Notes under the pieces: generated by a model
What the model was told of the DNA's origin: nothing
The model's database searches: none
The model's input: the letters and a program-made list of their open reading frames with translations, nothing else
Shown here: positions 1 through 5,816 of the stretch, in pieces
Layout: each line of letters begins with the position of its first letter
Numbering within the stretch: the stretch's first letter is position 1
Made by a program: the position numbers and the translations under genes
Assembly: GCA_030693565.1 (NCBI GenBank)
Contig: JAUYAJ010000676.1
Coordinates: 1-9,853, forward strand
Direction of reading: 5' to 3'
DNA from: Rubrivivax sp.
Lineage (GTDB): Bacteria; Pseudomonadota; Gammaproteobacteria; Burkholderiales; Burkholderiaceae_C
Length of the DNA stretch: 9,853 nt

Positions 1-237
1 GGCGGTGGCGCCCAGGTGCTTGCCGACACCCATCTGGCGCTGGGCGCGGCCTGCGCCGACCACCATTTTGTCGTCACCAAGGCCTTGCAAGGCAAGGTCA
101 CCACCAGCGAGGTGCTGGCGGTGACTGGTGAAGCCCGCGTCAGCGAAGTCGCCCGCATGCTCGGCGGCGAACGCCTGACCGGCACCAGCCGCGCCCATGC
201 GCAGGCCATGCTCGGCAACGCCGGGGCCCGGCCATGA
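1..237 (+). CDS. recN: DNA repair protein RecN, C-terminal end (partial)
   Basis: The window opens inside this frame, which runs 78 codons to a TGA at 235-237. RecN is an SMC-like ATPase that acts early in double-strand-break repair and recombination. The visible part matches its C-terminal tail: a THLALGAACADHHFVVTK stretch corresponding to the family's THLPQVAACADxHxxVxK (the His follows the Walker B/D-loop region of the ATPase head), then RVSEVARMLGG and a closing AHAQAML helix. P-loop and coiled coil lie upstream of the window. The central segment departs from the usual LPQVA by reading LALGA, a mild variation. rapZ follows 31 nt later on the same strand, with promoter-like boxes overlapping the recN stop. 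Identification rests on this short tail only. Confidence 0.85.
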   Translation, partial: GGGAQVLADTHLALGAACADHHFVVTKALQGKVTTSEVLAVTGEARVSEVARMLGGERLTGTSRAHAQAMLGNAGARP

Positions 238-262
238 CAGCGCCGCGCCGCTTGCGTACAGT
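234..262 (+). promoter_or_regulatory. Candidate sigma70 promoter of rapZ
   Basis: ATGACA (234-239, 5 of 6 matches to TTGACA) is followed by a 17-nt spacer and TACAGT (257-262, 4 of 6 matches to TATAAT). The -35 box overlaps the recN stop codon. The usual +1, seven bases after the -10 box, falls on A269, the first base of the rapZ ATG, and no Shine-Dalgarno sequence precedes that ATG. This is read from the sequence; activity is inferred. Confidence 0.5.
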
Positions 263-268
263 GCAGCC

Positions 269-1174
269 ATGAGTGAAAGCGCCATTGCCGATCTGCCTGG
301 CGGCCAACGTGACGAGGTCATCCTCGTCACCGGCATCTCGGGTTCGGGCAAGTCGGTGGCGCTGCACGCGCTCGAGGACGCCGGCTACTTCTGCGTCGAC
401 AACCTGCCGCCCGAGCTGCTGCGCGACTTCATCCGCCTGGAGCACGCGCGCTTCTCGCACCGGGTGGCGGTGGCGGTGGACGTGCGCACAGCCGGTTCAC
501 TGCCCCACCTGCTGCCGCTGATCGACGAGCTGCGGCGCGAAGGCGTTCGCATCCGCCCGATCTTTCTCGATGCCAGCACCGACGCGCTGGTGCGGCGTTT
601 TTCCGAGACGCGCCGCCCGCACCCGCTGACGGCAGTGCCTTCAGGCGGCGACGCCACGCGCGCGCTGACCGAGGCGATCGAGCTCGAACGTGAACTGCTG
701 GCCGACTTGCGCGAGGTGGCCACGGTGATCGACACCAGCCAGCTGCGCCCGGCCCTGCTGCGCAGCTGGGTGCGCTCGCTGGTCGGCGCCCGCGAGGCCG
801 CGCTGACGCTGGTGTTCGAGTCCTTCGCCTACAAGCGCGGCGTGCCGCTGGACGCCGACTTCGTCTTCGACGTGCGCGTGCTGCCCAACCCCTTCTACAT
901 CCGCGAACTGCGGCCGCTGTGCGGGCGCGACGCGCCGGTGGCGGCCTATCTCGAAGCCCAGCCCGAAGTGGCCGAGATGCTGGCGCAGATCGAAACCTTC
1001 CTCAGCCACTGGCTGCCGTCCTTCGAGGACGACCAGCGCAGCTACCTCACGGTGGCCGTCGGCTGCACCGGCGGCCAGCACCGATCGGTCTACAGCGTGG
1101 AGATGCTGGCGCGGCGCTTCGAAGCCCGCGTCGCCACCTTGATCCGCCACCGGGAACTCGATGCGCGCGAGTGA
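269..1174 (+). CDS. rapZ: RapZ nucleotide-binding protein (UPF0042 / YvcJ family)
   Basis: A 301-residue member of the RapZ/YvcJ P-loop family. In E. coli, RapZ senses glucosamine-6-phosphate and delivers the sRNA GlmZ to RNase E to control glmS; in other phyla the role is less clear. Visible motifs are Walker A GISGSGKS (residues 22-29), the family signature YFCVDNLPPELL (40-51), a DVR motif (71-73) and the C-terminal GCTGGQHRSVYS (265-276). ATG 269 was chosen because the family N-terminus begins shortly before the P-loop; upstream in-frame codons would overlap recN and add unrelated residues. No Shine-Dalgarno is visible and a promoter-like -10 ends 6 nt before the ATG. The positively charged RNA-binding positions known in E. 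coli RapZ are mostly not conserved (see findings), so an sRNA-adaptor role is doubtful. The 3' end overlaps the LON-domain gene by 14 nt. Confidence 0.93.
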   Translation: MSESAIADLPGGQRDEVILVTGISGSGKSVALHALEDAGYFCVDNLPPELLRDFIRLEHARFSHRVAVAVDVRTAGSLPHLLPLIDELRREGVRIRPIFLDASTDALVRRFSETRRPHPLTAVPSGGDATRALTEAIELERELLADLREVATVIDTSQLRPALLRSWVRSLVGAREAALTLVFESFAYKRGVPLDADFVFDVRVLPNPFYIRELRPLCGRDAPVAAYLEAQPEVAEMLAQIETFLSHWLPSFEDDQRSYLTVAVGCTGGQHRSVYSVEMLARRFEARVATLIRHRELDARE

Positions 1175-1802
1175 CGATCCGGCGGTCGTGGTGCCCGACC
1201 CGCTGCCGCTGTTCCCTTTGCAGACGGTGATGTTTCCGGGCGGCCGCCTGGGCCTGAAGGTGTTCGAGGCGCGCTACCTCGACCTCGTCGGCCATTGCCT
1301 GCGCCATCGCCAGCCTTTCGGTGTCATCGGCCTGCTGCGCGGCGGCGAGGTCGGCAACGGCAACGACGTCGAGCTCGAAGAAGTCGGCTCGCTGGTGTTG
1401 ATCGACGACGTCGACAGCCAGCAGGCCGGCATCCTCTTTCTGCGCTGCACCGCCGGCCGGCGCTTTCGCCGCCTGGGCACGCTGCAGCAGCTGGAGAACG
1501 GCTTGTGGACCACGGCCGCGGTGGCGCTGGCAGCCGACCCGCCGCGCGCGCCCGGCCAAGCCATGCACAGCACCGTGCAGGCGCTGGCGCAGGCCGTGGC
1601 CGTGCTGCGCGAACAAGGTGAGTTGCCAGTGGCCGAGCCGCTGCGGCTGGACGACGCCGGCTGGGTCGCCAATCGCTGGTGCGAACTGCTGCCGCTGCCC
1701 TTGACCGTCAAGCAACAGATGATGGAAATGGACGACCCGACCATCAGGCTGTCACTGGTGGACGGCTTTCTGCGCGACAAGCAAGTCATCATCGGCGACT
1801 GA
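1161..1802 (+). CDS. LON substrate-binding domain protein (peptidase S16 N-domain only)
   Basis: A 213-residue stand-alone version of the N-terminal substrate-recognition domain of Lon protease. Diagnostic motifs lie near the start: LPLFPL (15-20), FPGG (25-28) and FEARY (35-39), followed by a segment around GVIGLL typical of the LON fold. The AAA+ ATPase and Ser-Lys protease domains are absent, so it cannot be a protease itself. Stand-alone LON-domain proteins are common in proteobacteria and their function is unsettled; binding of unfolded proteins or acting as an adaptor is inference. ATG 1161 is supported by a GGGA about 5 nt upstream (inside rapZ) and by the position of the LPLFPL motif. 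The 14-nt overlap with rapZ suggests coupled expression. A convergent hairpin lies just after its TGA stop. Confidence 0.85.
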   Translation: MRASDDPAVVVPDPLPLFPLQTVMFPGGRLGLKVFEARYLDLVGHCLRHRQPFGVIGLLRGGEVGNGNDVELEEVGSLVLIDDVDSQQAGILFLRCTAGRRFRRLGTLQQLENGLWTTAAVALAADPPRAPGQAMHSTVQALAQAVAVLREQGELPVAEPLRLDDAGWVANRWCELLPLPLTVKQQMMEMDDPTIRLSLVDGFLRDKQVIIGD

Positions 1803-1811
1803 GCGCGGACG

Positions 1812-1838
1812 GGCTAGCGCGGCAACGCGCGCTAAGCC
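1812..1838. terminator. Hairpin between convergent genes, possible bidirectional terminator
   Basis: The stem GGC-TAGCGCG (1812-1821) pairs with CGCGCTA-(A)-GCC (1828-1838), with one bulged A1835 and the 6-nt loop GCAACG. It lies between the LON-domain gene stop (1802) and the mutY stop, and its 3' arm overlaps the mutY TAG codon (1832-1834). There is no T-tract on either strand, so it is not a canonical intrinsic terminator. Rho-dependent termination or 3'-end protection is equally possible. Confidence 0.45.
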
Positions 1839-2881
1839 GTCACCAGCAGCTTGCGCAGTGGCGCCGGCAAGCCCGATTGCAAGGCTTCTTCGCAGCTCAG
1901 CCAGCGCCCGGTGGGCAAGGCCGATTCGATGGCGGCGCGGCGCGGCGCTGCCAGCCGCGCCGGCAAGACCCAGCGCAGCGGCTGCAGCGTCCAGTCGAAA
2001 TGCGTCAGCACATGCTCGATCACCGGCAAGGCCTGGCCCTGCCCCGGCCATTGCGCCGTGGTCTCGTGCACGGCGTCCAGCGTCGGGTATTCGGGCAGGC
2101 TCCACAGCCCGGCCCAGACGCCTTTTTCGGGCCGCCGCGTCAGCCACAGCGAATCACCTTGCTGCAGCCACAGCAGCGCATGGCTGCGCCGGCCGCGCTG
2201 CAGGCGCCGCGTCTTCACCGGGTAGCGTTCAGGATCGCCCTGGCAGCGTGCGGCGCAGCCCGCGGCCACAGGGCATTCAGCGCACAGGGGCCGCCGCGCC
2301 AGGCAGACGGTGGCGCCCAGGTCCATCAAGCCCTGCGTGTAGCGGTCGATGTCGGCAACAGGCAGCAAGCCTTCGGCGGCCGCCCACAGCGCGCGCTGCG
2401 GCGCCGCGGCGCTGAGGTCGCCGTCGAAGCCGAGCCAGCGCGTCAGCACGCGCTTGACGTTGCCGTCGAGGATGGCGGCGCGCTCGCCAAAGCAGAAGGC
2501 GGCAATCGCCGCCGCCGTCGAACGCCCGATGCCGGGCAGCAAAGCGAGCTCGGCACTGGCCGGCGGAAAGCGCCCGCCATGCTCGGCCACCACGGCCTGG
2601 GCGCAGCGATGCAGGTTGCGCGCCCGGCTGTAGTAGCCCAGCCCGCTCCACATCGCATAGACCTCGTCCAGCGTCGCTGCGGCCAGCGCCTGCACATTCG
2701 GAAAGCGGGCCAGGAAGCGCCTGTAATAGTCCAGCACCGTGGTGACCTGGGTCTGCTGCAACATCACCTCGGACAGCCAGACCCGGTAGGGGTCGCGGCT
2801 GCCTTGCCAAGGCAGGCCGTGGCGGCCATGGCTGCGCTGCCAGTGCACGACGGCGGCGCCGAATCCGGCGGCCGACGCCAT
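1832..2881 (-). CDS. mutY: A/G-specific adenine DNA glycosylase MutY
   Basis: A 349-residue enzyme that removes adenine mispaired with 8-oxoguanine, part of the GO repair system with MutM. Motifs in order: WLSEVMLQQTQV (35-46) with the catalytic Glu38; WSGLGYYSRARNLH (78-91); helix-hairpin-helix LPGIGRSTAAAI (115-126); ILDGNVKRVL with catalytic Asp139; the [4Fe-4S] cysteines C193-x6-C200-x2-C203-x5-C209; then a C-terminal Nudix-like domain for 8-oxoG recognition (WLTRRPEKGVWAGLWSLPEYP and a HVLTHFDW segment). Length is normal and all key residues are present, so it should be functional. Its ATG shares the A of the upstream dynamin TGA (TGATG), which indicates translational coupling; an AGGA lies about 10 nt upstream. 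It ends with TAG inside the convergent hairpin. Confidence 0.96.
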   Translation of the reverse strand: MASAAGFGAAVVHWQRSHGRHGLPWQGSRDPYRVWLSEVMLQQTQVTTVLDYYRRFLARFPNVQALAAATLDEVYAMWSGLGYYSRARNLHRCAQAVVAEHGGRFPPASAELALLPGIGRSTAAAIAAFCFGERAAILDGNVKRVLTRWLGFDGDLSAAAPQRALWAAAEGLLPVADIDRYTQGLMDLGATVCLARRPLCAECPVAAGCAARCQGDPERYPVKTRRLQRGRRSHALLWLQQGDSLWLTRRPEKGVWAGLWSLPEYPTLDAVHETTAQWPGQGQALPVIEHVLTHFDWTLQPLRWVLPARLAAPRRAAIESALPTGRWLSCEEALQSGLPAPLRKLLVTA

Positions 2882-4860
2882 CAGGCCGCGTCCTGGCGCT
2901 GGCCCGGCAATACCAGCTTGCCAGCGCCGCGGGCGCAGTCCAGCGCGGCGTCGACCTGCTGATTGAGCTGATGGCGCAGGGCTTCGAGTTCGGCGTCATG
3001 GGCTTCGACCTCGGCAATGCGCTGCTCGAGTTCGCCGGCGGCAACCTGGACGCGTTCAAGAGCGTCGCGGCGGCGCTTGAAGCCGCGCCGGCGTTCACGA
3101 AGCTGCTGGTCAATGCCATCGGTCGCCGCCCGCTGCCAGCGTTCGAGTTCGCCGGCAGCGCCTTCGAAGACCAGCCGCAGCTTGGACGCCAGCATGCGCT
3201 GGAACTGGTCCATGAAGCCTGGCAGCGCCAACCGCCAGAGCTGCGACAAAGACAGGTAGCGGCTGTAGTTCCGCTCGATCAGCGCCAGCTCCGCCTCGGC
3301 CGCGGCCAGCGCCGGCGCCGGCGTCTGCGCAAAGGCGAAGCCATGCTCGGCGTTGAGCTGCTGCAAGCTGGCGTCCAGCATCTGCTGCATTTCGCTGGCC
3401 TGCGCGTTGACGTCCACCAGCACCGCGCGCAGCCGGCCACACAAGGCGCTGAAAGCGGCGCGCGCGCCGAGATGGAAGGCACGGGCATTGCTGGCTGCGT
3501 GCATGGTTGCCAGCTCGGCGCGCAGCGCCGAATTCGAGAGCAAGGGCAGAGCCGCCGCCAGCATCCGCATCTGCACCGCTCGCAATGCGGCGATGCGGGC
3601 ACTGCAATGCTCGAAGTCCGCGGTCTCGGTGTCGATGCGCTGCAGCATCTGGCGCAGCCGGGCACCACTCTTGCCGCGCAAGCCGCGCAACTCGAACATC
3701 TGCTCGGCGTTCTGGCGCCGGCTGTCTGCCAGCCGCCGCTGGCTGCTGGTGCGCACTTGCTGCAAGGCAGCACTGAGCGCCTGCGCCAGCAACTCGCGCC
3801 GCCTGGGCAGCAAGCCAGCGCTGATGGCGTCCTCCAGCGCCGGCAGCCGGCTGGCGGCCAGCGCCGCGCGGTCGCCGCGAATCCTGGCCGCCAATGCGCC
3901 GCGTGCCGACAGCGGGAAGACGCGGGCCGGCTGCAGGCCCAGCGCCTGCGCCGCCAGGTCGCGCTGACGCTCGACCTGCGCTGCCACTTCGGCGTCGCTG
4001 GCCAGGGGGTCGGCCAAGGTGTCGATCTTGTTGAGGACGACGAAGCGTTCGACGCCGCTGCTGGCCAGGTGCTCGCGCCACATCGCCAGGTCCGAGCGCG
4101 TGACGCCGGTGTCTGCCGCCAGCACGAAGACGATGGCATGCGCCGATGGCAGCAACCCGAGCGTCAACTCCGGCTCGGCGCCAACGGCGTTGAGGCCTGG
4201 CGTGTCGATCACCACCAGACCGCGGCGCAGCAGCGGGTGCGGATGGTTGATCACCGCGTGACGCCATACCGGCACTTCGACGCGGCCGTCGGCATCGAGC
4301 GGCGGGTTGTCCTGCGGCTGCTCGTGACTCCACAGCCCGAGCGCGACGGCTTGCTCGACCTCAACCCGCTGGGTCGCGGTGACCGCCGCCAGCGCCTGCG
4401 CCAGCGCCTGCGGGTCGGCCGGGTCCAGCAACTGGCGCTGCCAATGCAGATCGTCGTCGCCAGAGTCGGCTGGCATGCCGCCAGCCAGCCGCGTTTCCAG
4501 CGCCAGCAGCGACAGCTGCGGCGGCACGCCGGCGTCAAAGCGCAATTCGAGCGGGCACATCGTCGTGCGCCCCGGCGTTGCCGGCAACACGCGGCGGCCG
4601 ACATCGGCGAAGAAGATGGCGTTGATCAGTTCGGACTTGCCGCGCGAGAACTCGGCGACGAAGGCCAGCACCAGCTTGTCAGAGCCCAGCCGCGTGCGCA
4701 GCGCCGCGAGCAGCGCGGCATCGCCGCCGTCGAGCAAGTGCTGGGCGGCCAGCCACTGCTCAAGCTTGGTGATGGCCTGCCCGAGCTCGGCCCGCCAGTG
4801 CGCCTGGGCATCAAGACTGTCGGCAATCGAACTTCGCATCACGGCTGGGCGCCTGGTCAT
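2881..4860 (-). CDS. Dynamin-family GTPase
   Basis: A 659-residue bacterial dynamin-like protein. GTPase motifs are clear: G1 AEFSRGKS (69-76), G2 in GRTTMCP (97-103), G3 DTPG (219-222, followed by LN) and G4 NKID (277-280). G1 has Ala69 where the P-loop consensus has the first Gly. The rest is a long helical region: an amphipathic segment around RYLSLSQLWRLALPGFMDQF (about 534-553) that could contact membrane, and a charged coiled coil near residues 600-640. No signal peptide or clear transmembrane segment is visible. Bacterial dynamins remodel membranes or, for E. coli CrfC, associate with replication; the role here is unknown. The start is uncertain: ATG 4860 has GAGG immediately adjacent with no spacer, and ATG 4839 (Met8) is an alternative. 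It lies between mutM and mutY and is coupled to mutY by a 1-nt overlap. Confidence 0.88.
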   Translation of the reverse strand: MTRRPAVMRSSIADSLDAQAHWRAELGQAITKLEQWLAAQHLLDGGDAALLAALRTRLGSDKLVLAFVAEFSRGKSELINAIFFADVGRRVLPATPGRTTMCPLELRFDAGVPPQLSLLALETRLAGGMPADSGDDDLHWQRQLLDPADPQALAQALAAVTATQRVEVEQAVALGLWSHEQPQDNPPLDADGRVEVPVWRHAVINHPHPLLRRGLVVIDTPGLNAVGAEPELTLGLLPSAHAIVFVLAADTGVTRSDLAMWREHLASSGVERFVVLNKIDTLADPLASDAEVAAQVERQRDLAAQALGLQPARVFPLSARGALAARIRGDRAALAASRLPALEDAISAGLLPRRRELLAQALSAALQQVRTSSQRRLADSRRQNAEQMFELRGLRGKSGARLRQMLQRIDTETADFEHCSARIAALRAVQMRMLAAALPLLSNSALRAELATMHAASNARAFHLGARAAFSALCGRLRAVLVDVNAQASEMQQMLDASLQQLNAEHGFAFAQTPAPALAAAEAELALIERNYSRYLSLSQLWRLALPGFMDQFQRMLASKLRLVFEGAAGELERWQRAATDGIDQQLRERRRGFKRRRDALERVQVAAGELEQRIAEVEAHDAELEALRHQLNQQVDAALDCARGAGKLVLPGQRQDAA

Positions 4861-4877
4861 CCTCGGTCCATGCTAGC

Positions 4878-4891
4878 GCAGCCATGGCTGC
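4878..4891. repeat. 14-bp perfect palindrome in the mutM-dynamin gap
   Basis: GCAGCCATGGCTGC reads identically on both strands and lies 18 bp upstream of the dynamin start. Next to it, CAGGCC (4892-4897) can pair with GGCCTG (4908-4913) around a GC-rich 10-nt loop. The 82-bp gap 4861-4942 holds these structures and no other gene I can support. It may be an operator, an mRNA structure after the mutM stop, or chance in GC-rich DNA. Confidence 0.3.
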
Positions 4892-4942
4892 CAGGCCGCG
4901 CGCGCCGGGCCTGATGGCGCGCAAGCCGTCACGCCGGCGCGG

Positions 4943-5773
4943 TCAGCGGCGCTGGCAGGTCGCGCAGAAGTAGGTCGAGCGCTGGTTCTGGATCACACGC
5001 CGGATCGGCGCGCCGCAACTCGGGCATGGCAGGCCGGCGCGGCCGTAGACGCCGGCTTCGGCCTGGAAAGCGCCGCTCAGCCCATGAACGTCACGGAAGT
5101 CGCGCAGCGTGGACCCGCCCACCGCCAGCGCCCTGGCCAGGGTGTCGCGCAGCGCCGCCAGCAAGCGCGTGGCACGCGGACGGCTGATGGCATCGCTGCG
5201 CAGCCGCGGGTGGATGCCGGCGCGGAACAAGGCTTCACAGGCGTAGATGTTGCCGGCGCCAACGACAACTTCGCCCGCCAGCAGCACAGCCTTCACCGGC
5301 GCGCGCCGCTGCTGCAGCGCCGCGTGAAAACTGGCCGGCGTCAGCGCGGCATCGAAAGGCTCAGGCCCCAGGCTGGCCAGCAGCTTGGCGGCAACGCCGG
5401 CGTCAAGCGCCGGTGACCAGACGACGGCGCCAAAACGGCGCGGATCGGTCAGCCGCAGCGTGCCTTGCGAGGTGACAAGGTCGAAGTGGTCGTGCGGCCC
5501 GGGCACGCCCGGCGCCGCCGTCAGCGCCAGCGAACCCGACATGCCCAGGTGTAGCAGCAGGCCGCCGTCGGCGCCGGGGCCGCGCTGGAGCGGCAGCCAC
5601 AGGTACTTGCCGCGCCGCAGCACCGGCCCTACCGTCGCCCCTTGCAGCGCCTGGGTCTCGACCCCAAGCGGCCAGCGCAGCGGCTTGCCCAGGCGGGCGG
5701 TCAGCACCTTGGCGCCGCGCAGCGGTGCGTCGATGCCCCGCCGCGTGACCTCGACTTCGGGGAGTTCAGGCAT
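4943..5773 (-). CDS. mutM: Formamidopyrimidine-DNA glycosylase MutM (Fpg)
   Basis: A 276-residue bifunctional glycosylase/AP lyase that excises 8-oxoguanine and Fapy lesions opposite C. It begins with the diagnostic MPELPEVEVTRRGID, in which Pro2 becomes the catalytic N-terminal proline after Met removal and Glu3 is conserved. Further motifs: RRGKYLWL with conserved Lys56, GNIYACEALFRAGIHP (GNIY at 174-177), and the C-terminal zinc finger C250-x2-C253-x16-C270-x2-C273 with DNA-binding Arg265. The frame stays open for 45 codons upstream, but family start and P2 catalysis fix the ATG at 5773. No Shine-Dalgarno precedes it; a CATAAT box ends 6 nt before the ATG. It is the first gene of the mutM-dynamin-mutY operon and is divergent from the TPR gene. 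Confidence 0.96.
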   Translation of the reverse strand: MPELPEVEVTRRGIDAPLRGAKVLTARLGKPLRWPLGVETQALQGATVGPVLRRGKYLWLPLQRGPGADGGLLLHLGMSGSLALTAAPGVPGPHDHFDLVTSQGTLRLTDPRRFGAVVWSPALDAGVAAKLLASLGPEPFDAALTPASFHAALQQRRAPVKAVLLAGEVVVGAGNIYACEALFRAGIHPRLRSDAISRPRATRLLAALRDTLARALAVGGSTLRDFRDVHGLSGAFQAEAGVYGRAGLPCPSCGAPIRRVIQNQRSTYFCATCQRR

Positions 5774-5779
5774 CGGGTC

Positions 5780-5785
5780 ATTATG
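5780..5785 (-). promoter_or_regulatory. Candidate -10 box of mutM
   Basis: On the minus strand this reads CATAAT (5 of 6 to TATAAT), in a short AT-richer island in otherwise GC-rich DNA. The predicted +1 is A5773, the first base of the mutM ATG. I see no good -35 box at 15-18 nt spacing, so strength or sigma factor is uncertain. Confidence 0.4.
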
Positions 5786-5792
5786 TGAGAAT
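5784..5792 (+). promoter_or_regulatory. Candidate extended -10 for the TPR-lolB-ispE operon
   Basis: TGTGAGAAT has an extended -10 TG, a one-base gap and GAGAAT (4 of 6 to TATAAT). TTCAGG at 5765-5770 is a weak -35 with 16-nt spacing. It overlaps the mutM -10 on the opposite strand, so the two divergent promoters would compete. Expected +1 is near 5799, giving a short leader that still includes the ribosome binding site at 5808-5812. Confidence 0.35.
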
Positions 5793-5807
5793 GATTCGAT
5801 TCCTCCT

Positions 5808-5812
5808 GGAGG
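5808..5812 (+). promoter_or_regulatory. Shine-Dalgarno of the TPR gene
   Basis: GGAGG lies 4 nt before ATG 5817 and fixes that start within a frame that stays open far upstream through antisense mutM. It is preceded one base earlier by CCTCC (5802-5806), an inverted copy that could weakly compete for the site. Confidence 0.7.
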
Positions 5813-5816
5813 CTCG

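Noticed and set aside
1679..2962. 427-codon plus-strand open frame opposite mutY
   Set aside because: It would overlap both the LON-domain gene and mutY, and its product has no recognisable features. mutY carries all catalytic and Fe-S residues.
4861..4872. Four-residue upstream frame (ATG GAC CGA GGA TGA, minus strand) overlapping the dynamin start
   Set aside because: It has no ribosome binding site of its own and its length is easily explained by chance, although the ATGA overlap was noted.
2971..4914. 647-codon plus-strand open frame opposite the dynamin gene
   Set aside because: It is antisense to a gene with clear GTPase motifs. Its translation is rich in R, Q, H and A with no domain, typical of mirror frames in GC-rich DNA.
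5385..5816. 144-residue N-terminal extension of the TPR protein
   Set aside because: It is antisense to mutM. A good GGAGG and a signal peptide fix the start at 5817.
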